A stretch of 64,000 nucleotides of DNA, taken from assembly GCA_034336665.1 (NCBI GenBank), contig CM067566.1, positions 27,124,330 to 27,188,329 of the forward strand, in the 5' to 3' direction. The notes below the pieces were generated by a model. It searched no databases. It saw only the letters and a list, made by a program, of their open reading frames with translations, and had not been told where the DNA came from. This stretch comes from Luscinia megarhynchos (taxonomy: Eukaryota; Chordata; Aves; Passeriformes; Turdidae). This document shows positions 1 through 8,554 of the stretch, in pieces (the stretch's first letter is position 1; each line of letters begins with the position of its first letter). The position numbers were made by a program, and so were the translations under genes.

Positions 1-515
1 CTGTTGAGCTCAACCTGCGTGTTCATAGAAGTACTTCCCTCTATTTACTAAAACTTTTGTATTTACTATGTTGAGAGAACTGGTCAATGGCAGTGAGAAG
101 AGAGGGCAGTTGTGAACAAATATGCTCTTGTGTAATGTGGTTTAAAAGATGCCCAGGCGCATAGGGAGCTCATCCAGAAGATCCCGTGTTTGGATCCCTG
201 GCTATGAGCTCATTAATTGAGGATTTTGATACTGATTGGTTAGTAGTTACAAGGTTGCAAAGAAAAGCTCCACTGCTTCTAGTAATGATTGGATTTAGTT
301 TTATGCCAATACTTAAGACTGTTGTATTGTTGGGCTGTTTTAATGTTTATGCCTGAGCAGTGCTTCATGCCCAATTAAAAAACAAAAACTGGGAGAACAG
401 AACAGTCATGAAGCAGAATCAAGATTTAACCACACATATCCTTTTTAAATTAAGTTAATTAGCTCAGAATGTGACAGTGACTAATCTATTACTTGCTGTT
501 AGCATTTTTTTGAAG
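1..515 (+). other. EXOC1: EXOC1 intron (partial, 3' part)
   Basis: AT-rich intronic sequence leading to the acceptor TTTTTTTGAAG just before position 516. I see no repeat or other gene in it. The upstream EXOC1 exons lie outside the window. Confidence 0.85.
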
Positions 516-697
516 GTGTTGAAGCTCGTGTGGCACAAGGTATACGAGAAGAGGAAGTAAGCTATCAGCTGGCTTTTAATAAACAAGAACTTCGTAAAGT
601 TATAAAGGAATATCCTGGTAAAGAAGTGAAGAAGGGATTAGATAATCTCTACAAGAAGGTAGATAAACATCTCTGTGAAGAAGAAAACTTACTTCAG
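516..697 (+). CDS. EXOC1: EXOC1 penultimate coding exon
   Basis: The exon carries two bases that finish a split codon and then 60 full codons, starting [20 protein letters not shown] and ending CEEENLLQ. The reading matches the C-terminal part of exocyst complex component 1 (SEC3) almost residue for residue as I remember the mammalian protein. The acceptor is TGAAG before 516 and the donor is CAG|GTAAAC after 697. EXOC1 is a subunit of the octameric exocyst that tethers secretory vesicles to the plasma membrane. Its N-terminal lipid-binding PH domain lies outside the window, so what is seen here is only the C-terminal helical-bundle region. The exon was too short to stand out as an open frame and was found from the splice sites and the protein match. 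Confidence 0.95.
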
Positions 698-1493
698 GTA
701 AACTAAATCATGTCTTAAAAGCCCTATAACGTTACACAGAGGGTTTTTATTACTGCTTTTGCATATGTATTCTGTGAGAATGTTCAGCATAACTCTAAAA
801 ACATAAGTTTTGAGTACAGCTTTTGGTTTTTGTAATAATCCTATGCTGCTTCTATTTGTTTTATACTGGTTTGGACCACAGTGAAAGGAGGTTTTCTTTT
901 CAGAAGGAAACTTCCTTTATGATTCCCTAGCTGACCATTAACAGGTGACATCTGCTCTGCAAAATACATTGGAAGTAGAGAGTAGATTTAAATGAATGGG
1001 TAACCTGATGTGAAACTTAGCTGGTGCACTATAGCAGAATACTTGTGATTATGTATTTTCTAACAGTTATATTATCTGATCATTTTCTTACACTCTGTAA
1101 ACTTTTTTTCTGGAGTAAATGATAAGTAGACTTGAGTTAAGCTTGTTTAAACAGCTTTTTAAAGTCTGAAACATGAATTATAGAACTCTTTTGGTTCAGG
1201 GTGTTTTCCTGAAAGAGAAAAGCACTACCTCTATTAGAAAAACTTCCCCATCTTCTTTACTATTTTCTGCTTTGCACATTTATTACAATTCATGTCAGCA
1301 TTACTGATCTGTAATGGGTAAAAAGCATCAATCTTCTTTTTAATGCAGTAACTCCATCTATTGAACTTTATTAGTAATCTTTAACTGTAAAATGACATGA
1401 ACTGAGAATCGATTAATGAGCCAGTGTTTTGTAGCTCACCTATGTAGGGTACTGTGCCAGTTGACTTTTCCTAAAGTTGTCTTTCTTTGGCAG
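698..1493 (+). other. EXOC1: EXOC1 last intron
   Basis: A phase-0 intron of about 0.8 kb between CAG|GTAAAC and TTTGGCAG|GTT. AT-rich, with no recognised repeat or RNA gene. Confidence 0.9.
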
Positions 1494-1646
1494 GTTGTGT
1501 GGCATTCCATGCAAGATGAATTCATACGACAATACAAGCACTTTGAAGGGCTGATAGCTCGCTGCTACCCTGGATCAGGAATTACCATGGAATTCACTAT
1601 ACAGGATATTTTAGACTACTGCTCCAGTATTGCACAGTCTCATTAA
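1494..1646 (+). CDS. EXOC1: EXOC1 last coding exon with stop codon
   Basis: Fifty codons and a TAA stop at 1644-1646. The product begins [20 protein letters not shown] and ends [13 protein letters not shown], which is the conserved C-terminus of EXOC1/SEC3 as known from mammals. The open frame extends upstream to 1416, but the bases before 1494 are intron: the acceptor TTTCTTTGGCAG lies directly before the first conserved residues. With the preceding exon this gives the last roughly 110 residues of the protein. EXOC1 works at exocytic sites on the plasma membrane as part of the vesicle-tethering exocyst. Nothing suggests damage to the gene; conservation is strong. Confidence 0.97.
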   Translation, partial: VVWHSMQDEFIRQYKHFEGLIARCYPGSGITMEFTIQDILDYCSSIAQSH

Positions 1647-1830
1647 GTTATAGAAGGGGAAGGAGAAGCTAGGAAAGTGTATGCCTGTGTATAAAGGAAT
1701 CAAACACTATATATGTTACTGGGTTTTAAAAGGTGGATTTCCATGTGTGTGTAGGTAACTGCCATATATGTTGAGTAACACCCTGCTTCAAATGCCTTTC
1801 AGGGCAAAATAAAACCTTCGGGGATTTGCC
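1647..1830 (+). other. EXOC1: EXOC1 3' UTR and polyadenylation signal
   Basis: The 3' UTR follows the TAA. A canonical AATAAA lies at 1808-1813, followed by a GT-containing stretch, so cleavage is expected near 1825-1835. A longer UTR using later signals cannot be excluded. Confidence 0.7.
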
Positions 1831-2575
1831 GTGCTTCTACTGGGCTGAAGTACTGTTTGAAAGCATTAATTCTGTGAAACACTTTGGATACAGTTTTTCC
1901 CTTTCCCTAATACTCAAATATTTTTATTTATAATCCCTTCTCTTGCCAAAAGCTGTAAGCACTACCTTCATAGTATGCCAAAAGAATACTACTGTTTTCA
2001 CTAATATTTTGCATTGTAGAATTATGTAAGCATTTAAGACTATCAGATATTTTCCCTTCCTTGTTCCAGAAAGTATGGATGTAGAACTTTATGCAATGGG
2101 AATTCATGTTCTGAGATGTAATGTGTCTATGGCTGTAATTCTTAACTAAACTATGTTCATCATATTCTTTATTTCTGTGGAATTATTTTAAAAAGGTGAA
2201 TATACCTGAAGGAGTTAATGCCATTGTTTTGCTGCTGCCTACCGAAGAGCTGTTCCATTTCTGCACCCCTGTTGTTTTTCTTCCTTTTAGTAAATATGAT
2301 GTAGTATCAGTATACTCTAACCTCATGCAAACCCTTCCTCCTCCTCGGAGCTTCAGCTGCCAGGGATTCAGGACCTAGGTTTTCTGTACAGCTTGGTGAA
2401 ATTGCCAAGTTGTTGGGTAAAGGTGGGGTGGATAGAAAAAGGTACAACCAACATGCAGACAGAGGTAAAATGTTTTTTTCAGAGGCTGATGCAAGGATAA
2501 AAAAAAACAAACAAACCAGTATGCATGTGAGTTTTGTAACAAAACTGCTAGGTGGTACTCAGGAACATTGCGACA
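1831..2575. other. EXOC1-CEP135 intergenic spacer
   Basis: AT-rich unique-looking sequence between the EXOC1 polyadenylation site and the CR1 fragment. Short open frames here have no recognisable homology. Apart from possible extended EXOC1 3' UTR, I see nothing. Confidence 0.6.
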
Positions 2576-2890
2576 CCTGGATTTCACAGATTCACAGAAC
2601 TGCTTGTGTGCAAGGGACTTTGAAAGATCCTCTAGTTCCAAGCACCTCCATGGGCAGGTACACCTCCCAAGTACAGCAGGATGCTCAAAACCCCATTCAG
2701 CCTGGCCCTGAGCACTTTCAGGAGTGGGGCATCCACAACTTCTCTGGACAACTTGTTCAGTAAAGAGCTTCCTCCCTAGCCAGTCTAAACCTGCTTCTCT
2801 CTTACTCCTAATCCCCTTCTGTCACCACATGCCCGTGGGAAACGTCCCTCTCCGTATTTCTCGCAGGCTCTCGGGCCGGGCTGTCGGCAC
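2576..2890 (-). mobile_element. CR1 LINE 3' fragment (minus orientation)
   Basis: The stretch reads as the reverse complement of a CR1 3' end. It contains the hallmark run of phrases found in avian CR1 copies: a CACAGAACTGCTTG start, then AAAGATCCTCTAGTTCCA, CATGGGCAGGTACACCTCCC, GGGGCATCCACAACTTCTCT, and TAAAGAGCTTCCTCCCTAG. The similarity continues through CACCACATGCCCGTGGGAAA and TCCCTCTCC up to about 2890, where the sequence is already CpG-rich. The copy is 5'-truncated, as is usual for CR1, and has no coding capacity. Confidence 0.9.
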
Positions 2891-2987
2891 GGGCCGCTCG
2901 TCCCGGCTTTACCGGGGCCCTGGACACACCCGCGGCCCGGCCCAGGGCAGCCGGAAGAGTTCTGCCCGCCCCGCGGGGCCTGCCGGG

Positions 2988-3255
2988 CCGGGAAGGGAAG
3001 GGAAGCGGAGGGAAGGGAAGGGAAGGGGCGGGAAGGGAAGGGAAGGGGCGGGCAGGGCAGGCCGGGCTGGGAAGGGAAGGGGAGGGGAGGGGAGGGGAGG
3101 GGAGGGAAGGGAGGGGAGGGAGGGGAGGGGAGGGGGAGGGAAGGGGCGGGCAGGGCAGGCCGGGCCGGGAAGGGAAGGGAAGGGGCGGGCTGGGAAGGGG
3201 CGGGCAGGAGAGGCCGGGCTGGGAAGGGGCGGGCAGGGGCGGGCAGGGCAGGCCG
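2988..3255. repeat. Purine-rich GGGAA/GGGGC minisatellite in the CpG island
   Basis: Irregular tandem arrays of GGGAA, GGGGA and GGGGCGGGC-like units, with larger blocks resembling GGCAGGCCGGGCCGGGAA repeated several times. The strand asymmetry (G-rich on +) gives many G-quadruplex-capable runs. Long open frames on both strands across this stretch come from the repeat and are not genes. Confidence 0.85.
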
Positions 3256-3319
3256 GGCCCAGGCGGGCGCTGGGCGGGGCGGGCGCGTCCCCCGGTCGCC
3301 GCGGTGACGGGCCGGAAGC

Positions 3320-3413
3320 GGCCGCTGCTCCGCGCGCCATTTTCAAAGGGTTTCAAACGCCGGGACAGCGCGGCCGCCCCGCAGCCGCCCGCCCGCCGGC
3401 CCCGCTTTTAGTG
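3320..3413 (+). other. CEP135: CEP135 exon 1 (5' UTR, non-coding), approximate start
   Basis: The 3' end is set by the donor GTG|GTAAGTG at 3413/3414. The 5' end is a guess placed just upstream of the YY1-like motif, because transcription starts cannot be read from sequence alone. There is no ATG in frame with CEP135; the first coding exon is exon 2. A non-coding first exon is also the arrangement I recall for mammalian CEP135. Confidence 0.55.
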
Positions 3414-4518
3414 GTAAGTGTGGGGGAAAGTGGCGTACAGCTGTTTGGAAAGGGACAGGCCGCCCCTCCGTAGGTGCAGGTCGGGGTTGCTGGAAGGTCG
3501 GCAAAGCTCCCAGTTTAGGGAGACGGGTGGTGAGCAGGCTCGTAATCGAAAGAGTTTTCGTGTGCGGCAGTGGGAACTCAGAGGATATGGGGACAGGGTC
3601 TCGCTCTCTGGAGACATTCCAAGCCCACCTGCACGCGTTCCTGTCACCTCCTCCAGGCGACCCTGCCTTGGTGGATGATCTCCAGAGCTGCCTTCCAGCC
3701 CTAACCATCCTGGCATTCCATGACACTTTAGCGAAGAAATCTGATTTTGCCCACAGTAATTTCTTTGTGTTCAGTTGTTAGCAATGTCGTTTTGTCGTCC
3801 ACATTGCTCAATGACTGCATTGTTTTTTTCCATGGCCAAGATCCACCTTTACTCTGCTTTTTTATTATTAAATTTTCTTATTGATAACACAGCTATTGCA
3901 TCTGCAGCAGTTCTTGACCTGTACTAACCATCAATTTTGTTCCATTGCTCTCCGAATAGAAGGAGGACTTCAATCTGTTAGTCTAATACCTATAAACATC
4001 GCGTCTTTCACACAATTTTATGCCAGTTGATTGTCTACTTAAAGCCTGGAGCAGCTAGATTCCACTATTGCCCATCTTTCACATCAAGGTTCAATTTTAG
4101 ACATCGATGACTTAAAACAGTAGGGAACAGTTCTTGGGTGCTACATACATGTATTACATAATCATTTATATCTTCAAAAGACTGTTCACAGCCATCCTGG
4201 CTTGTCATAAAATGAAACATGTGAATGCTGTCACCTTCAGCAATTTTCATTAGCAAAAGGGGAGCAAAAAATGAGGTTGTTGGCTCTGAATATCTTCAGC
4301 AAGCAACTGAGAGATGCAATCATGTAGACATATTAATAAATCCTGTTTAGTAAGTGGCTGATTTAAAGTACTGTTTGATTTTCTCTTTTCTATTTTTCAT
4401 CGAAAATGGAAATACGATTTTCTTCTCAGCAACACTAAATTGCAATAAATATTTAGATGATAAATGATGTGAACTATTTATACAGCTAATGTAGCTTATC
4501 TCATGGGAAGTAGCAAAG

Positions 4519-4544
4519 CTGGAAAGCACTGGAGTGCTTTCCAG
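4519..4544. repeat. Perfect 12-bp inverted repeat, 2-bp spacer
   Basis: CTGGAAAGCACT is followed by GG and then its exact reverse complement. It could form a cruciform or an RNA hairpin. No flanking element was recognised. Confidence 0.9.
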
Positions 4545-4865
4545 TACTTTGCAAGCTTATAGACATCTAGTAGGAGTGGCATACCTTTCATCAGGACTCA
4601 GCTGTGATTCACAAGGCTATTAAGCTTCTTTAAAGAAAAGCATATTCTGAATTGAATTGACTGGGTGCAAATAATTTAGAAAACTTGGTTTTCTAAAAAG
4701 CTTTTTGAGAAGGTTCTTTAGCAAATGCTTTTAAGAAAGCAGGTCTCTGTCAGAAATGGAGACAAGAAGCTAGTGGTTAAAAGAGAGAGTAGAAAGTACT
4801 ACCTTAGAGATGTGCAAAAGATTGTCTGCTGTTTAAGACTGACTAGAGATCTGAAAGAGTAGGTT

Positions 4866-5092
4866 AAACAGCACGGGACAAAATTTGCACATTTTGAAAA
4901 CATCTAAAGTGCAATCTCAGGGATTGCAGAAGAGCTTCAATGGGCTAAATAATGAAGTATTAACACTAATTAAAGAATAGTGTTAATAAAGGCAAAGTGA
5001 TACATGCTGTGGTCTAAAATGGCAGTAAGTGCTCAGAAGGATGTGTCACTGTGAGTGCACCTAATCTATGCTTTAGAGCAAACAAACCCAAG
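4866..5092 (+). repeat. Diverged direct repeat, copy A (left of LTR)
   Basis: About 225 bp that align in the same orientation with 5655-5880. Shared stretches include GTTAAACAGCA, GGGACAAAATTT, GTAAAGGCAAAGTGA-like and CATGCTGTGGTCT. Copy A also has a 10-bp inverted repeat (TATTAACACT at 4958-4967 with AGTGTTAATA at 4979-4988); only its right arm is recognisable in copy B. Confidence 0.8.
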
Positions 5093-5643
5093 TGCCCTGG
5101 TTTCAGCTCGAATAAGGTTTGTTTCCTTCCTAGCAGCTAGTGCAATGTTGTGTTTTGGATTCAGCATGACAATAATGTTGATAACACTCTGGTGTTTTGG
5201 TTGTTGCTAAGTAGTGCTTGCTCTCACAGAGGACTTCTCCGTGCCAGTGAGGAGCTGCGTGGAAAGCCAGGAGGGAACATGGCCAGGACAGATGATCTGA
5301 GCTGACCAAAGGGGTGTTCCACACCCTAGAACTTCGTGCCCAGTATATAAACTGGGGGAGTTACCCAGAGCAGGGCTGATTGTGGTTCGGGGACAGGCTG
5401 GGCATCAGTCACCAGGTGGTGAGCAATTGCACTATGCATCTCTCGCTCTTCTTTTTGTTCCTATTTCTGTTATTATTATTACTTTTTTTATTCTATTTTG
5501 TTTCAAGTATTAAACTGTTCCTATGGCAATCCACAAGTCTTACCTTTTTTTTCCCCTGATTCTCTTCATCCCTATGGGAATGGGGGGGAGTAAGCAAACC
5601 AACTGTGTGGTGCTTGGTTGAAAGCTGGGATTAAGCCATGACA
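5093..5643 (+). mobile_element. Solo LTR of a passerine-type endogenous retrovirus
   Basis: A roughly 550-bp unit starting TG and ending CA. It has a TATA-like AGTATATAAACTGGG (near 5341-5356), a pyrimidine- and T-rich section around 5440-5500, an ATTAAA polyadenylation signal near 5508, and phrases typical of abundant songbird LTRs, such as CCAGTGAGGAGCTGCGTGGA and GTGGTGCTTGGTTG. No internal retroviral region (gag, pol or env) adjoins it, so it is a solo LTR left after recombination. No clear target-site duplication was found right at the ends; instead a much longer, older duplication surrounds it. The exact family name is not assigned. Confidence 0.8.
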
Positions 5644-5654
5644 AACACTGAACA

Positions 5655-5880
5655 ATGTTAAACAGCAGGGGACAAAATTTACTCGTTATGTGAACATGTT
5701 AAGTGCAGGTCAAGGGTGTCAGGGGAATTTCACTGGACTGAGTAATGATGCCAGAGTTTAAGGAGCAGTGTTAGTAAAGGCAAAGTGACACATGCTGTGG
5801 TCTCTAAGTGGTAGCAGCTACTCAGTGAGATGTGCCACTGTGAATGCATCTAATGATGCTTTGCAGCGATCAAAAAGGCA
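5655..5880 (+). repeat. Diverged direct repeat, copy B (right of LTR)
   Basis: The partner of 4866-5092 in the same orientation, starting about 11 bp after the LTR's end. Divergence is substantial, with many substitutions and small indels, so the duplication is much older than a target-site duplication from a recent insertion. Confidence 0.8.
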
Positions 5881-8359
5881 AATGGTAAGTTAGGAGCCAA
5901 TGTGAATAGTGAAGGCTACAGCCAAATATCTCTATGGCTGCTCAGAGAAAGGTCTATCAGGTATTATTATAATGATTTCAGTCCAACTTGAAGCCCTTCA
6001 AGGCCTTGGATTATAGGCTTATATGAAGAAAATGCATGTAGAAGTAATATTTGAGTTGTGTTTTTTAGGTTTTTATACTCTTGCTGTGGCAAATGTCAAG
6101 AGACACAGGATGTTGTGTCAGACAGCTCTTGGATTCAACTGAATCAGTGCATTTCATATATTGATGTTATATTCCCAGAAAAACAAATTTTCCTCATGTA
6201 GAAGTTACTAGATACTTTTTCATGTCATGGTGAGACTAGTGACAGAATAAGTTTAGGATATAAGATTTAAATTATGGTAATCTGTAGTGGCAGAGGTCTG
6301 GAACTGCTGGCACATAATTTCTTTCCAATAAAAGGTGTATGACAATTATTGTCTTTGAATACTTTAATATCTATGTTAAACTCTCTAGGATGCCTTTTGG
6401 ACTTATACTACATCTATTAATTTCCTGGGCTTATTGAGGCTCAGATGTGACTCTAGGGAATATAAAATACTCTTTCTGGATTGATTCCTGTGGTAATAAT
6501 GAGTTAAATTAAAAATTTCAGTTTTTAGGAAGGAGAGTGATTTAAGCAGCAATTTGTCAGTACTTCCCAATATTGGATTATGTTTAGGTTACTAAACCTT
6601 AAATGCCCATTGCAGGGATTTGGTAAGATTATATAGGTTCCTAGCCAGAGTTACTGAAGTGCTAACATATGTCCATTTATTTTTCTTTGCAGCTACTGCA
6701 GAAAAACTCTCTTCCTGCACAAGCTGTGACACAGTTTTATTTGTGATATTTCTTCTGTAAAACTTTCTCAATTTGATTATTAAAAAAATCTTTGTCCTTT
6801 CTAAAACACAGGGTTTTAAACAAATCTGATTAATTATTTTAAGGTAATTTAATATTTTTAACTGATCTATGAATCTTCTTAAGGAGAAGATGGGCTCAGG
6901 AGTTACCAGTTTTCTTATGTAGTAATATAAAATGTATTCCTGAGACTCAATCTGGACACAGTAATACAATCACACTTTTCCGGAATTCAACACAGAATCT
7001 TCAACTTTAATGCAGAAATACCAAGAACTTGTTACTTTAATCTTTGGCTGCCAGAGGAGTATGGAGAGCATTTACTACACAGCAGGACATTGACTTCCAC
7101 TGGGTACACTGGTGGAAAGAAAGTGCACTGCTGCCTACTTCAGCCATCCCAGCACAGTATGTAAGGGGCTGTTGGCCATGCCATTGCTTAGTTAATATCC
7201 CAACAACCTGAACCTCTTCAAGCAAATATTTTTGATAGCACCCAGAACAGATGCTGTGCTTATAAGACTGGTGATTCTCCTCTACAGAGCAGTACCCAGC
7301 AACCACAGGTCTGTTGTTAGACTTCTTTGTAGCATTTTAATAAAATGAGATGAAATCTTAACTTTCCAGCATTAGATATGAGAGAAACATGCACATTTGC
7401 CTCACTTTATTATTAATAATTAATTTTATTTTCAAATAACTGCATGTATTCATTTAATATCTTTTAAAAATCTGTAAGATTTTGGTCATAGTTTGGCTGA
7501 TCTCTATATTCTGTTGCTTTTATATGAGATGCAAACTACACCTCCTTGAGTTGGTAGTTTGGCTGCTGAGGTCTTTGAAGTCAATAGGTTAATAATGAAA
7601 CTTCTTAAAAAAATGTGAGGGAAGATGCTTTACAGAAATAACTACTTTTCAAAAATATTTCTAACTATTGAGCAGATGTTTTCACAGATTAAGAAACATA
7701 AGCTTTAGTACTTGATTTGTCTTCTCATTCTCTGTCTAAATTCAGAAGGACATAGTGATGTACAAGGTCTTCTTACCTCAAGTGCACTTGGAAAAAACAA
7801 AGTTATCATTTGGATTCAGACACAGTAATGCTGATCCAGTCCCCTTTAGGTCAGTTTAGTAATAAAAAGGTAACTGATCAGTCAACTGAAAAAAATCCAG
7901 CTCTCTGATCCTTGAACTGTGTTTTCCAGAAAACGATGCAAGTATGACTACAGTACACCAGTATTTTTATCTTCCCTATTCTCTATCACAGAATATAGAT
8001 GTTGAAAGTTAATCTCTCTTTAACATTTTATGCAATTTTAGAAATGGTTGGCATAAGTTATATTAAGTACTGACTTCTAAACTTTGGAAGTAAGATTTAT
8101 ATAGGAAAGAAAAAAGTATGAGTTTTTCAGAGTAATCTGTCAATTTGTATTGTGTAAGATGCAATGTTTCAAAACAGAATATAATGAGAAAGTTAACTGC
8201 CAAGGCAAATATTTATTTTTAAAGGTATATCTAAATATGTTTAAAACTTTTCAGTTGCTGTTTTGATTTACTTAAATTATTATACTTATGCACTCTATTT
8301 CCTACAGAATAAAAATGTTTTTTTCTATTACTTTTTTCTATATTTTTCCTTCTCTAAAG

Positions 8360-8441
8360 GACAGATGCTGTAGCCCACAGCCTTTTTCAGGGGTCCTGTT
8401 TTTCTTGACTGTGACAAAGCAGCTTTGGAGGTGTGTTTACA
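8360..8441 (+). other. CEP135: CEP135 exon 2, 5' UTR part
   Basis: The best acceptor is TTTTTCCTTCTCTAAAG before 8360, after a long pyrimidine tract. CCTTTTTCAG before 8391 is a second candidate. Either gives a short 5' UTR before the ATG at 8442. Confidence 0.55.
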
Positions 8442-8554
8442 ATGAGTGCCAATGCAGAGCGAAGGTTTGTTAATCTCAGGAAGCGCCTGGATCAGCTGGG
8501 CTATCGGCAGTCACTGGGAGTGGACAGTTTACCTCTGGTGGAAAAGCTTTTCAG
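8442..8554 (+). CDS. CEP135: CEP135 coding exon 1 (gene exon 2), residues 1-38
   Basis: Encodes MSANAERRFVNLRKRLDQLG and on to LPLVEKLF plus two bases of a serine codon. Donor TTCAG|GTATTC. This is the conserved N-terminal module of CEP135. Confidence 0.95.

Larger units (their letters stand above)
2860..3440 (+). promoter_or_regulatory. CEP135: CpG-island promoter of CEP135
   Basis: A sharp switch from AT-rich DNA to very GC- and CpG-rich sequence, with no TATA box near the likely start. It holds an ETS-type CCGGAAG (3312-3318), a CRE half-site TGACG (3305-3309), a YY1-like CGCCATTTT (3335-3343), and two TTCAAA boxes (3342-3347, 3352-3357) that read TTTGAA on the other strand, the CHR motif of cell-cycle genes. 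The island ends with a good splice donor, GTG|GTAAGTG, after 3413. It lies about 1.0-1.5 kb downstream of EXOC1's polyadenylation signal and about 5 kb upstream of the CEP135 start codon. The motif reading is direct; the functional role is inference. Confidence 0.8.
3414..8359 (+). other. CEP135: CEP135 intron 1
   Basis: About 4.9 kb from the exon 1 donor to the acceptor of exon 2. It contains a perfect 12-bp inverted repeat (4519-4544), a solo LTR (5093-5643) and a diverged direct duplication on both sides of that LTR. The rest (3440-4500, 5890-8350) is AT-rich and shows no recognisable gene. The stretch 7030-7320 is less AT-rich and might be an old repeat, but I could not name it. Confidence 0.75.

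Noticed and set aside
2724..3473. Open frames of 145-249 codons on both strands across the first CpG island
   Set aside because: They are translations of the GGGAA/GGGGC repeat (Gly-Arg-Glu-Lys or Pro-Leu-Ser runs), have no known homology, and overlap a CR1 and the CEP135 promoter.
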